Origin: Paulownia fortunei
Lineage: Eukaryota > Streptophyta > Magnoliopsida > Lamiales > Paulowniaceae
Assembly (NCBI GenBank): GCA_019321725.1
Contig: CM033105.1
Location: 12,785,632-12,849,631, forward strand
DNA length: 64,000 bases
Direction of reading: 5' to 3'
Shown here piece by piece: positions 31,627-43,606 of this stretch; positions within the stretch are counted from its first letter, which is position 1; each line of letters starts with the position of its first letter. The translations under genes were made by a program, and so were the position numbers. The notes beneath the pieces were generated by a model that saw nothing but the letters and a program-made list of their open reading frames with translations, made no database searches and was not told the DNA's origin.

Positions 31627-32919
31627 GAATTTTGAAAATATTAAAATAATGGGCAACAAGTGTAGCGCCAAGGCGCTACCCTGTAGATCCTAGGTACTGT
31701 AGGAAACATAATAGGTAGAATGTGTAGCGCCTCGGCGCTGCTATGTAGGGCCTAGGCACTGCCTTGCTAACAAAAAAGATGCTTATGCTATTTTTATGTG
31801 ACAAGTGGAGATCAATCACAAATTTTGGCATCTTTTATGAGAAATACACATTAGATATACCTATACATCACTACACATGTAATGCTCTTGATAGATACAC
31901 TATACACACATACAAAATATGCACATATATTCAATTCACTTATCATTCAATACATAATTCATCACCTACACACACTATATACCATAATTCATCACCAAGA
32001 ACACACACACCTATTACCAAGGAAGATTGAGAATTTAAAAGTAATAAGAGGAGGAGTTTCATTAGGCATTGAACATTTTGAAGAAAAAGTGAAGAATCAC
32101 TTAGGGGTTATAATCTTCTACTTCAATTTTTTTTTTTTTTAGTTTTGAGGAATTTATAAGAATTATGACGTTGACAACTGTTTGGTGCTTGTTTAATATG
32201 AACTAACCTACTTTTGTCAAGGCTTGAAAAGCCATCTTATTAAAGTTATGAGTTGGTGTTTATATTGTGATTGGAATGTTATTTTTATTGTGAAGAGGAT
32301 ATACTATTTGTTTAATGCTTCTTGAGACTTGACCAATTTCAAGTTAATTCTAATTATTGCAATTAAGACCGATAGGTAAGGTTGTAACAATGGACTGGGT
32401 AGTAAATTCCATAAACTGACCCCTATAGAGATATAGGCATAGGTACATGCAGTAGTCATAGGTATGAAAATCAAAAGCTAGTGGAATTCACAAAGTTTAA
32501 GACACCCTTAGTAGGATGGCCTGCAACTAGAGATGGCACCGGTAGCCTAATTAGGGTAGATTTAGCTCGTTTTGAGAAAGAGCACCAATTATAATAGGAA
32601 GACCCACTATTACACAACCTACATCATTCCTAATAAAAACTAAGCTATCATAACTACATAGGATGGCTAACCAATGCCTTGACTCTTCTTAGTACTAAAC
32701 TCAATCCCTCAATCTCCTTGGATTTTAGTTGTTTTTATTTAATTTATTAGTTATTACATTTTAATTCAATCACCACAACATCATTAGGTCAAATATAACA
32801 TAGGTAATCTATATTTGGTACTCACATACACTCTATAGGTATATGATACTCTACTCACTCTTTATTACTTGTTGACACCATGCACTTGTGGTTTTGTTAC
32901 CACCATTTTGGGGGCATCA
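31627..32919 (+). repeat. 5' LTR of second Athila-like element, right piece
   Basis: Aligns with 36330-37674 and ends gggcatca before the primer site. With the left piece it totals about 1.44 kb against 1503 bp in the 3' LTR. Confidence 0.87.
31664..31755. repeat. Cluster of short palindromes in LTR
   Basis: agcgccaaggcgct (31664-31677) and agcgcctcggcgct (31726-31739), plus flanking cctagg-centred partial copies. The 3' LTR has the equivalents agcacctaggtgct (36364-36377, a perfect 14-bp palindrome) and agcacctaggcgct (36391-36404). They stand out as GC-rich hairpins in AT-rich LTRs. Confidence 0.7.
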
Positions 32920-32942
32920 AGTTTTTAGCGCCGTTGCGGGAG
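32920..32942 (+). promoter_or_regulatory. Primer-binding site, tRNA-Asp-like
   Basis: agtttttagcgccgttgcgg follows the 5' LTR. Same type and position as at 2668-2690, with one change in the core (tagcgcc for tggcgcc). Confidence 0.8.
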
Positions 32943-33439
32943 AGTGTGTCTTGTATGATATCAAAGTTAATTATCGAGCTGTAGTTTCACCATTTTGCTT
33001 ACTTTATTTTTATTTTCTTTTTTTCATTTTTGTTATTTTGTTCTAGTTTACTTTAGTTGTTTTGTTTATTTCTATAAGAGGTACTTCATTGAATGCGATG
33101 GCAGCATATACACATTATTGGCCAATCAAATGTACCATGTCAATAAGGACTTTTGGAAGTCATGAAGTAGAACCCCTTGCTGCATTTACCGCCCAACTCA
33201 ATACCTTGTCTAAGAAGATTAAAAGTCGTATGGTGGTTTCCATGCAAGAACAGAATATCAAATGAGAAATCCATGAGCAGCACCATAGATCAATCATGCT
33301 TAATATATGTGGGATTATAATGAGCACCAGGACACACTTTTCTCCAACACGTATAATCAGGGACGGTAAGTTTATCTAATTTTTTCATGGGAAAATGATC
33401 ATAATATGACATGGTGTGAACCCACTTATCCACTTCAAG
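32943..33439 (+). other. Leader and decayed gag of second Athila-like element
   Basis: T-rich leader followed by gag-like debris. A short open frame at 33062-33265 is in the right place but I cannot match it with confidence. Confidence 0.45.
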
Positions 33440-34255
33440 AAAAGGAGTTAAATATAGAATAAATGCTAACTCACTTCTTGATGAATACTAAGGCAAGATT
33501 CCACAATGCATCAACATCACTCCAGATATTGGCAACCCAACTTAATGAGTTGACCAGTATATTAGTTGATGAGTAACTAGAAAACTTGCCTTGCACATTT
33601 GAGGTAAATAAAGTGGGGGGAATAACATGTAAATGTTAATATTTGACAAGTAATGAAGAGTTAGAATCCCCCTTGCAAGTTGGTAAATTGGGTAAGAGTG
33701 GACAAGAGAAAACAACACCAATACCTATTGTGGAAGAGAAAGAAGTCTTAGTTGTAATTCAAACAAGCCATTCCCAAGAGCTATCATCGAAAGCTTTTTG
33801 CCCTTAACTCTTAGAGAAGAGCAAGGTTGTGTCAAACTTTATGGTGGATAAGGAGGACATCATCGCACAACATTAATAATTGGAGAAGTGTGAGACTATT
33901 GAAAAGTGCAACACCATTTTGCAATAGAAACTATCTCAAGTGCTTACCAATTCAAGGAGTTTCATTATCCCTTATTAAGTTGGAGACTCTACTTGTGCAA
34001 TACCATTATGTGATCTAGATGTAAGCATTAATTCAATATCATTGCCTAATTTCAAGAAGTATGCATTAGATGAAGCAAGGCCTAGCAGAGTGACTCAAGA
34101 TATGCTTGGGAATGGTGATCAATTCTTGTGCTCTATAGATTTTTTCATCTTTATTATAGGAAAAGATAGGTATATCTTTACCATGTTTGGAAGATCATTC
34201 ACAGTAAGAAGGGATTCACTTGTTATGTTCAAAAGGCCCTTAATGCTACTCTAGA
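33440..34255 (+). pseudogene. Gag end and degenerate protease, Athila type
   Basis: FLMNTKARFHNASTSLQILA (near 33475-33535) matches the Athila Gag C-terminal helix region. KCETIEKCNTILQ (near 33880) and SFIIPY lead into CDLDVSINSMSLPNFKKY (near 34010-34065), a decayed version of the CDLGASINLMPLS-type protease site. The catalytic Asp remains but the following Gly is lost. EARPSRVT and IGKDRYIF complete the fold outline. Frameshifts and stops are frequent. Confidence 0.7.
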
Positions 34256-36156
34256 TCACCCTCGCCTTATCTATCTAGAAGGATCACCTACACTCTTAGA
34301 GCACACAATGGTGTGGCATGATAAACATTTATTTTTAAATCTTGGATGAGAAAAGAAAATAGTTGGGCTGAAGACTATAAACCAAGCGCTTCTTGGAAGG
34401 AACCTAAGCTTTTTCTTCATTTGCTTTTGAATAATTTCTTAGTTAATTTTTGAAGCATGTTCCATTTCTGGATTTAAGCATGTCTAGCTTTCTTTTGTTT
34501 AGCTATTACATTGTTTTGTTTATGTTTGTGTTCTCACTTTCATTGTTTTTGCCCATGTGCTTTCATGTCTTTTTCTTTTGTAGATGGATATCTCCTTGGT
34601 GATATGTGTGGATCTCCCATGCACTCTAATGGCATTATTTTTTTGGTTAGGGGAGTTTCCTATTTTCCCCTCTTATGTGCTTTAATTTATTAACATTGAG
34701 GATAATGTTGATTTTTTAAGGTTGGGGGTGAGATTTGTATTTTATATGTTTGAGTTTTATGTGAAAATTTGAGCTACTTTTTTTTTGTTGAAGCTGTGTG
34801 TTTGAATTACACATGTTGTTTGATAAGAGTCTAAGAGCAAGCATGCTTTGTTGACCAACTTAGTTGAGTTCTTATTTTGTGATTAAATGAATAACTTGGT
34901 TACCGATTGCCTATGATAATACTTAATAGATATTGTATAGAGTTTAGAAGAAAGAAAGATTGTTAGTTTTTTGACATGGTGATTCTTGTGTATTTGATCT
35001 TTGTCATGAATGATGAATTTTCATGAACTGTTCATAAGCACATTGTGTCAAAATCTTGTGAATTGTGTGCTACTTGGTGTTGGATTTTGCTTCCAAATTT
35101 TGCTTCAAATGAGTTATATTGGTCATTTTGTGGTATTCTAAAACTTGATTAATTACTCTTTCAAGCAAAATTCTAGATAACTAGCAAAGTTGGAAATGAT
35201 TTAGGCCATTTTTTTATCCGTTTGAGCCTTTTAAGTGTACCGTAAGTACATATCTATCACTAGTCAACCTATTGCACCTTATTGAAACGAATGACATATG
35301 CAAAGCATATGAATTACCACCATTTGATTTTGTTTCATGTAAGGTCATTTCATGCACCTTGTGCAACTCAAAAAAACCATGACTTGTCCTTAATAGAGCT
35401 AGTGTGTGACATATTGTGTACTTATGATGAGGGTACAAGAATGGGAAAATGGGGGTGTATGAGCAAGTGATGCAAGTAAGAGGACAACATAACCCAATTC
35501 GACAAAACAGAAAAAAATATTGGGGGTTGTAAGCAAAAACGAACAAGAAATGAAGCCTTGAGATTCATGAAAAACTAAAAAATATATATAAAAAAATATG
35601 TATGAAGCAAAACAATTATGATGAAAAGTATAAAATCCCAAAGGAAAAAGGAAGGGAAGTGGGAAACAAAGAAGAAAGAAGAAGAGTAAAGATGTTGAAG
35701 TGCAAAAACACTTAACTCTCTTATTTTGTGTTATTCTTACCCTTTCTTTGTAAGCAAAAACCTAAGCCTTACGTTACAAGTTTATTAAAGTTATTTTGAT
35801 CTAAGTTTGTGTGGTGTCTACATTAGTGGAGAAGGTGTAAGAAAATCAAGCCTATGGAGCATCAAAGAGATTTCTTGTTCAGACCAAGGGGGTTATTGGT
35901 TGTGAAATTCATACTTAAACTACATGCATGAAACTTGAGCTTGACACTTTACACACACATTTTGAATTCATGACTAGATTGATGAAGCACAAGTTTTGTA
36001 GTGTTACTTGACTAGCTTTGTGATAAACCTTTGGACTTGTGTGCAATATAAATTATTGAGACACTATGTTGGTTGATCAAGTTGAATTATTCATGATCAA
36101 ATTAGGAGCTTATGTTTAGTTTAATTTACAACTTTGCTCGAGGGTGAGCAAATGAT
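34256..36156 (+). other. Post-pol non-coding region; RT-integrase absent
   Basis: Immediately after the protease remnant, sequence typical of the region after Athila pol appears (actataaaccaagcgcttct near 34373-34393). The whole RT, RNase H and integrase segment is therefore missing. acattgaggataatgt at 34693-34708 parallels 8756-8770 in the other Athila-like element. Open frames at 34511-34693 and 35214-35546 show no recognisable product. Confidence 0.6.
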
Positions 36157-36171
36157 AAGTTTGGGGCTAGT
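36157..36171 (+). promoter_or_regulatory. Polypurine tract of second Athila-like element
   Basis: aagtttggggctag lies directly before the 3' LTR. It is preceded by the common landmark ttgctcgagggtgagcaa. Confidence 0.72.
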
Positions 36172-37674
36172 TGATAAGCTCATAATTTAACATGTTTCCA
36201 ACACTTTTAAGAGCCTAAATTAGGATATTTTGTCATATAATTGATGGATTTGTGCACTTATCTTTCGATAAATCTTGTGCAGATACATAGAATGAGGTGA
36301 TTGATGAAAAAGTAGAACAAAATACTGAAAATTTGAAAATATTGAAATAATGGGCAGCAAGTGAGCACCTAGGTGCTACCCAACAAGTGTAGCACCTAGG
36401 CGCTGCCCTACAAGCCTAGGCACTGCAGGACACAAAATTGAGCAGAATGTGTAGTGCCTTGCCGCTGCTCTACGTAGCCTAGACGCTGCTCTGCTAACTA
36501 TAAAGATGCTGATGCTGTTTTTGTGCGATAACTGGCAATCAATCATGAATTTTCGCATCTTTTGTGAGATATACACATTAGATATACCTATACATCACTA
36601 CCATGTGATGGTCTTGACAGATACACTATGCACACACAAAATTCACGCTTATATTCAATTTACACATCATTTAACACACAATTCATCACCCACACACACT
36701 CTACACCTAAATTCTCATACTTTTCTCTTCATAAAAATGCCCATTCTTTCATATTTCTTCACACACTACACCATGAACACACATACCTATTACCAAGAAG
36801 GATTGAGGATTTGAAGACAAGAAGATGAGAAGCTTTATTGGGCATTAAAGATTTTGAAGAAGAAGTGAATAATCACTTTGTGGTTGTAATCTTCTACTTT
36901 AATTTCTTCTTTCATTTTGTTTAGTTTTGAGGAATTTGTAAGAATAATGATGTTGACAACTTCTTGGTGTTTTTTTAATTTCAATATGAACTAAACTACT
37001 TTTTTTAAGGCTTGGGCAGCCATCTTATTGACGTTATGAGTTGATGTTTATATTGTGATTGGAATGTTTTTCTTATTGTGATAAGCATATACTATATGTT
37101 TAATACTTCTCAAGACTTGGCTAATTTCAAGTTGATTCTAATTATTGTAACTAAGACATAAAGATGAGGTTGTAGCAATGGATCAGGTAGTATATGTTAT
37201 GGATCAGATAGATATAGGCATAGGTACATATGGTAGTCATAGGTGTGAAAATTGAAACTTAGTGGGATGGCCCATAACTTGAGATGGCGCTGGTGGCTAC
37301 TAGGGGTAGATTTGGACCGTCTCGAGAGAGAGCACCAATTACAATAGGAAGACCCACTATTACACAACCCATATCATTCCCAATCACAATTAAGTTAGGT
37401 TCATAACTCATAGGATGGCTAACCAATGCCTTGACTTTCTTTAGTATTGAATTCAATCCCTTAATCTCCTTGGATTTTAGTTATTTTTGTTTAATTTGTT
37501 AGTTTTTGCATTTTAATTCAATCACCACAACATGGTTAGGTCAAATATAGCATAAGGTATTCTATATTTAGTATTCAATCACACACTCTCTAAGGATACT
37601 CTACTCTACTCTCTCTTTATTACTTGTTGACACTGTGCACTTGTAGTTTTGTTACCACTATTTTGGAATCATCA
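36172..37674 (+). repeat. 3' LTR of second Athila-like element
   Basis: Starts tgataagctcataatttaac and ends gaatcatca, followed by target duplication ccctt at 37675-37679. It is uninterrupted and serves as the reference that reveals the 2.9-kb patch in the 5' LTR. Confidence 0.9.
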
Positions 37675-37679
37675 CCCTT

Positions 37680-39384
37680 TGATTGACCTAGATCCACTTT
37701 AGCTTGAGTGGATCGCATATGATATGGCTCATGATCATGCCATTATTATGTATGTCTAGTAGATGATTTATAGGTTTATTTAATGCTTTCTTATTGATTA
37801 TGCTTGCGGTTATTAAGTGCAATAATAAATATACATACTTAATAAATGAGGCCTTGGAATTATAAATTGAAACCTCACTTGAAAGTCAGATTAAAGAATT
37901 TTTAACTAAATTGTATATCAAGCAAAAAAAGGGCAAACTGAGCTAGACTCAATTGTCTATACCTTCCATCAAAAGTAGATGACATTATAATTCTACTACA
38001 TTAGGACATTATCCATGAGTTGTGGAATGCCTAAATGATGGGAAGCTATGATCTCTACTAGGCATGGAGATGCTCATGGAATGGACTAATCTTTATCATC
38101 ATCTATAAGTTATGAGACATTTAGATACTCCATCTATATGGTGGTTTAATGGATACTGCTCGACACTTAGTGCCATATATCATCATATTCTTTGGGTAAT
38201 ATGAAAAATAGTGAGGTAAAATAGATTGGGGGTTGCACATGATGCAATTAACAAGGTTGTTGTCAACCTTTTGATATTTTATATGATCTCATATGCTTGG
38301 GCGTGTAAAATATTAATTGGACCTTAAGCCCACTAGAAAATTAAGTTTTCCTGAATTGCCATCTTGAGGGTGTTGGGGTTTGGATAAAATAATGGGACAC
38401 CTTTATAATTAAATACCATATTATACATAAATATATTGATGAATAGATTCTTAGTTTTTTGCTTCACTTAGGATAATTGTTGTCAATTTTGGACCCACTT
38501 GAATTATTCTAGACAATAATAAACATTACTAAATTCCAATCTATATGGATTGCTCTTGAAATTTAAGAATGGTTTTTAAATTTAAGAGATTTACAACATG
38601 TGCCAAAAAGAGTTTCTACAGTAGTTGTTGAAACAACTCCCACAAAAGTTGTGGAAGCACCTCCTACTGAACATCTACAAAGAGTTATAGAGGACCTTCT
38701 ATAATAGTTGAAGAAGGACATCCTATAAAGTGTTATAGGAGATCCTAGATGTCAAAGCTCAATTTTGGGTTGTTGGTTCTACCTTTTCTAAGACTAAAGG
38801 TCTGAGAGAATGAGTTCTCAACAGAAACCAAATACAAAATTGGGCTTGGTTAGAGGATTAATTTGGATAAGATAGGCTTATGCAACCATTACAATTTGAA
38901 GAGGCATAGAAAGAGAAAATGCAAGTACAAACTTGCTTAGATGAATTAGAAGGGGTTCTAATTCAAACCTGGAATTAGAAAGGGTTCTAATCTAAACTTC
39001 AAGTTAGAAAAGGTTTTAATCCAAACTTTGAGTTAGAAAGGATTCTAATACAAATTTAGCATTGTCAATTCTTCTAGGTTATTGGATACATGATATGATC
39101 CTATCTCTATAAAGAATTGTTGAGGATGACAAGAAGAATGAGACTAAGAGGAAAGGACAATACTTAAGCTTGAAGCTGAAGCAAATAATAATTCATTAAC
39201 TAAAGGAATGGTCCACTTACCTTAGATGGAATTAGGGATAGTAGTAATTATTTTCCTTTGAGACTAAAGCACAATTAATAGCAAAATCTCTCTTGAATAG
39301 AGAAAGTTTTAATGAAAAATCAAAGGATGAAAATATTCCATGGTTCTTGATGTTTGTGTATTGATAATTAATTTACACTGTCAT
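37680..39384 (+). pseudogene. Copia 2 leader end and decayed gag
   Basis: Resumes copia 2 after the Athila insertion. To about 38470 it aligns loosely with the copia 1 leader (14480-15170). Near 38510-38600 the reading LRDLQHVPKRVS follows a decayed copia Gag start. Near 38875-38935, DKIGLCNHYNLKRHRKRKC resembles a broken zinc knuckle in the right place. No protease, integrase or RT of this element is seen downstream, where an unrelated minus-strand LTR-like sequence begins. Confidence 0.55.
38947..39062 (+). repeat. 29-bp tandem repeat, four copies
   Basis: Units starting tagaa at 38947, 38976, 39005 and 39034 are each exactly 29 bp (pattern tagaaaggttctaatc-aaact), with a few changes between copies. 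The period is not a multiple of three, so it would shift the gag frame. Confidence 0.8.
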
Positions 39385-41509
39385 TGTAACACCCCTTAAC
39401 CTAACTGCAGAGCTTTAACAAGCTGATACAGTTATGTCAAGAAATGTTAACTTTTCATCAATACTAGAGTTATGGTTTTAATAAAAGTTCCCATTTTTTG
39501 TTATAAGAGAAAGAACTTGAATTATTTTAAACATACCATATACATAAATATAAATCAAAACTGAGAACATCTATTTACAAAACCATAATAGAGTAGTTTA
39601 TTTAAAAATAAAACAAAGTTTACAAAATAAACTACAAAATAGTTCGAAGCATGGCATATGAACAAATCTCTGTTCGCCCTCTCTAGAGACTCAGTCAAGC
39701 TCTAAACCTATACATTTCCACCTGCATTACATGAATCTAATGAGCTAAAGGCTCAATAAGGTGAAACTGATGAAATAACAAATAGCATATATGCACATCT
39801 CATAAATCATTAAATGCATAATTCTATTTAATAACTTTCATTCATAAATCATCCTTTAGGGTCCTTGAAGTGTGGTACCTAACTAATAGCGATAGATTGT
39901 GGTTTTCGGAACCTGTTCATAATGATTGGCCACTAAGAGAAATAATACGGAGTTTCCATACTTGGTCTCTCAACTTCAGGTATTAGCTGTATTCTATCTC
40001 ATTCATTGTGGCTTTCCTATGCCAGTTTTTTAATTTCAAGTATTTGCCACCATTTGTTGGGTCCACCGATCCCTCCCGCGTTCCTTGTCTACCAAGTACC
40101 ATACTTCCTTTTTTAAAAAAACCTCATTATATTCTTAATAGTATCATGCTTCATGAACCATAAATGCATCAAACATTACATCATTTGATAAATAATGACA
40201 ATTACATTAAAACATGAACAACATTATATGATTCTTGTGATACAACAAATGAAAGTTTCAATTTACCTCAAGTCCACTTTGTGCTAAGTAAAAATGTCAA
40301 TCTTTTTGGAAGATAGGATGTGTTAAAGGCCTAACATAATCAAATCATGTACCATTTAATATCCTTTTTATAAATCATTTAGTCTATTCTAATTAAAATC
40401 ATATACACTTTTCAATCTTTTGTAAATAATTCCATATCAATTGCATAACCTTAAAAATATTGCATATTCCATATTTTACTAATAATTCAAGACATTAAAC
40501 ATTAGGGCAGCCGTTTGGTCTAAGTATACTCCGACAATTAACCTGAGTTTTCTTCTCTTTTATCCTCAACAAATCACTAATATCAAGAAAACGTAGGAAC
40601 TCATTTCAATTACTTAAGTCCACAATAGTAATTTCATCTTGATCATTCATCAATGTGACACATCGTCTTTATGATTTTATGCACAATAAAATCATAAAAT
40701 ATCTCATCTCTGTATGCTACTCAATATCAGAGGTCATTGCTCGTGTGAGAGAGTCAATCTCTACTTGTCTAATATACTTAGACATTGAATCTATATCATC
40801 ATAAATATGTACACATATAAAATATTCCAATGTCTTAAACTTATTGGCGTAACTTTATGAATATTCTAAAGTTCAAAGAGATTGTATTCTACATAATCCT
40901 AAATATTTGACATAACCAACAAATACATCTCTAGGTTGAGGCTAAGTGGGTAACTACTATTTTTAATGCGTAGACATACTTATTTATTTGCAATGATATC
41001 TCTCACAAAATTATAGTGTGTGTTTGGTCTTAATGCATTGGGATCTTTAGTACTGTAAGCAGTAGCTAACTGATTATCTCATCATGTTATCACAACTCCC
41101 ACATGACTACTTACAACTCACAAATGGTATAAAAACTCTTAACCAAACACATCACACTGCAAAAGAAGTGCCACAAGTTATACTTAAACTATGCACAATG
41201 TTAAATATATACCATCATATTGAATGCATGAAACTCAAAATAAATATGCATTCATAATTTCATGAATTCCAACATAATCATGCATTCATAAATTTCAAGC
41301 ATCACACCACAAATAATCAAAAATAGGAAAAGTAAATTAGATTTGAAAAAAAAGTTGCGCCCACACAGGAGAAGACAGTTGAAAGATAACGTGGCTTACA
41401 CGACCACCAGAAAAACTATAAACGTAAAAAATATGGAAAATTATGGAAGCCTTAATGAAGATAATTGATTGTATGTTATCATGTTGCTTAAAATAACATG
41501 TTAAATTAT
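39385..41509 (-). repeat. Minus-strand gypsy LTR-like sequence, right end unresolved
   Basis: Begins tgtaacaccccttaacc at 39385, the reverse complement of a typical chromovirus LTR end (ggggtgttaca). It contains a reversed aatgagcta-type region (gaatctaatgagctaaaggctcaa), similar in position to tgagcattagctcatatag in the other LTRs. It is not close to the 52341 family. I cannot find a matching 5' terminus or target duplication, so how much of this stretch is one LTR is uncertain. No genes are seen. Confidence 0.45.
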
Positions 41510-42017
41510 ACCATGGAATACAATAAAGCAAATGATGTTATGCCCAAGGCTACTATGATGCCTTAAGTAAAATGACTAGGTCATGTACTATTATAACTAA
41601 AAATTCTCATTCGACAAACAATGTTTCTAATGAGAATTTTCCACGGGCCTATTCATTTTACTCATTCTCCAACAAGCACTCCACACATGTGCACTAGCAT
41701 CACCTGCCAATGTCTAAGGAGCAAGATATCCTTCTTTCGAGCATGTATCATGTGTGTGAGTCTTTATGGGCTTATTGATGTCCCATCTCAATGAACCCAA
41801 GACTCAGAACTAATTTAAAACCAAAGCCATAAAAGCATATTGTATGATCGTCATCATATGCACAACCATACCCTGTAGCTTAGTATGGTTTAGGGACTTC
41901 ATCTAATTTAATAAATGCAATTGAAGATAAAGAAAATGCTAATTTTGTTAATATACTTCGAATAAGATTGTCTATTCGCTAGAGTATAAAACCAACCATT
42001 AATTGGCAAGCCAGACA
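41510..42017 (-). repeat. Minus-strand copia LTR fragment
   Basis: Reverse complement begins tgtctggcttgccaattaat at 42017. It then follows the first 500 bp of the LTR at 43607 (ggttttatactctag, tagacaatctta, gggttcattgagatggga). It breaks off near 41510. It is inserted into a minus-strand LINE fragment. Confidence 0.72.
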
Positions 42018-42290
42018 TTACTCTAATATTTTACACAACCTTTTCCAAACAAGGGAGTCACCTGGATATGGATTAATGCAAGCTAGATAACAGGCCATTA
42101 CAATACATACCATACACAAACTTAGCCCAAAGAGATTTTTGTTCACTAAATTTCCACCAAAGCTTACATGAAAAAGCTTAGACATAATCTTGAATTGATC
42201 TGACTTCTAAGTCTCCTTCATTGTATGGCTACAAATAGTTTTCCAAGAATTTCAATACATTCTATTAACCCCCTCATGAGAGCCCTAAAA
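42018..42290 (-). pseudogene. LINE ORF2 C-terminal fragment
   Basis: On the minus strand, pieces such as LCLSFFM-x-ALVEI, then SLG-x-VCVWY and GKGCVKY, in shifting frames, follow the order of the plant LINE region after RT (F-x-x-W-W-x-F, S-L-W-A-K-F, W-x-R-x-x-K). Very decayed. The assignment rests on order and spacing. Confidence 0.5.
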
Positions 42291-42296
42291 TTATTA

Positions 42297-42528
42297 GAGT
42301 AGGATGTCCAGTGCCCATATTAGATTGGGTGTATTGTACTCTTTTCTTTTGAAAGACAATCTTATTGAGAATCATATTAATTAAAAGGTACTTTATTTAT
42401 CTTATGTCTTTCATTAGATAAAGTTCTTATACCAAATTTAGCTACAGTGCATGGTCGTGCATATGATGGAGATTTATGGAACATTCATCTAAGTCTTTGG
42501 TATTAAATAAAGTTTTGAGTCAAGGGCT
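42297..42528 (+). repeat. Copia LTR fragment (5' end)
   Basis: gtaggatgtccagtgcccat onward matches the first 240 bp of the copia 1 LTR (18861-19110) and stops at about 42528. Confidence 0.75.
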
Positions 42529-43430
42529 TATTTTCACCTTGTCTTCATTACACCAAACACCTTATTTTCACTACTTTGAGTGTCAATTATAGATGGAAGA
42601 AGTTAGGGATGGGGGGTGCCCGTGCCACTACTAGAAACCACCATGCCTACCACCAATGAGGGCGGTGGGAATCTCTTAGCCATAGGTTGTTGTGCAGGTC
42701 AAGCCAAACAGGGCTTAACCTATACTTCAACTTAAACCTGAAGGAGTGCCAAGTCGAGCCAAAGGTGGCTCGACCTAAGATCCCTTACTTCAAGCCAACT
42801 ACTTGATGCGAGGGATGTGTTCCTTTGATAGGCATTGTTTCTCTCCAAGCACGGTGCTCGTAGGTCGAGCTATAGTGGCTTGACCCCTTTGCCTTCCAAT
42901 GGGGGGTATGTCCCCCTACTTCCATCATCGTCTCTTTGAGTCATCCAAAGGCTTTTTATAGATTCTCTAATTTATGTCAGGATCGTGTTGATCTTAGGTT
43001 CTTAGAGGTGTCCTTCCTGTAATTATCGAGGCCATAGCTAATCTGCCTGAGTGTGAGAGAGAATCTTGAAAAGAGGAAGAGTCTATTGATTCTTATAGGA
43101 GTGGTAGCTCGTCAAGGTCTAGGGAGTCATCTATAGGGAAAGAGAGCATTGTGAAGAGTGTTGATTAAGTTTGATTTCATTTGTGGGGTTGAGCTTAGGC
43201 CTTCTCGAACTCCCAGTGGAAGGGACGTTCTGCCTAGCTAAACTAAGGTATACAGGGGCAACAATACACCACCTTAGAGTTGGCACTATTGGTCATGTTG
43301 ATCCAATTACTTAGTCTTTTTCCTTTGTTAATGGCATGTTGATTTTGCGACTTATTTGCTAGGATTTAAAGTCTCACTAAAACAAAAGATAAAATCAAGA
43401 TTGGTAAGATGAATCAAACCTCAATCGAAT
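42529..43430 (+). other. Unassigned sequence with repeated hairpins
   Basis: No gene or known repeat is recognised in this 0.9 kb, which is noticeably more GC-rich than its surroundings. Three imperfect hairpins with ggtcgagcc-type arms occur near 42696-42721, 42753-42774 (perfect 8-bp arms) and 42862-42886. It may be the linker of a LINE whose RNase H follows, or unique genomic DNA. Confidence 0.4.
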
Positions 43431-43606
43431 TGGTGTAAGTTGAATTGAGATGGTGCAAGTAAAGGTAATCTAGGCACAACTGGCATAGGAGGAATAGTCC
43501 GAAACCATGAAGGATTTCCTTTGATGGCTTGCTTCACATATTTGGGAGAGAAAACCAATATTTGGGGTGACATATACACACATTAGGGTGGAGATTGATG
43601 CTATGA
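43431..43606 (+). pseudogene. LINE RNase H fragment
   Basis: The frame from 43431 reads WCKLN, a stop, then DGASKGNLGTTGIGGIVRNH, then EGFPLMACFTYLGE and a decayed VEIDAM. This is the start of the plant LINE RNase H domain (usually KLNTDGASKGNPG-x-x-GxGGIIR). It is cut at 43606 by a copia LTR. Confidence 0.75.

Larger units (their letters stand above)
28569..37674 (+). mobile_element. Second Athila-like element, pol-less, with gene patch in its LTR
   Basis: Bounded by LTRs (28569-28712 plus 31627-32919, and 36172-37674) and a perfect ccctt target duplication. The internal region holds an Athila-type primer site, the end of gag, a degenerate protease and the post-pol non-coding region. RT, RNase H and integrase are absent, so the copy is non-autonomous. 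Its 5' LTR is split by 2.9 kb of a cellular gene. The 3' LTR is uninterrupted, which proves the patch arrived after, or on the copy that became, the 5' LTR. Confidence 0.88.

Noticed and set aside
35214..35546. 110-residue minus-strand open frame in the second Athila-like element
   Set aside because: It lies in a non-coding region of the element, has a low-complexity hydrophobic composition and no known motif.
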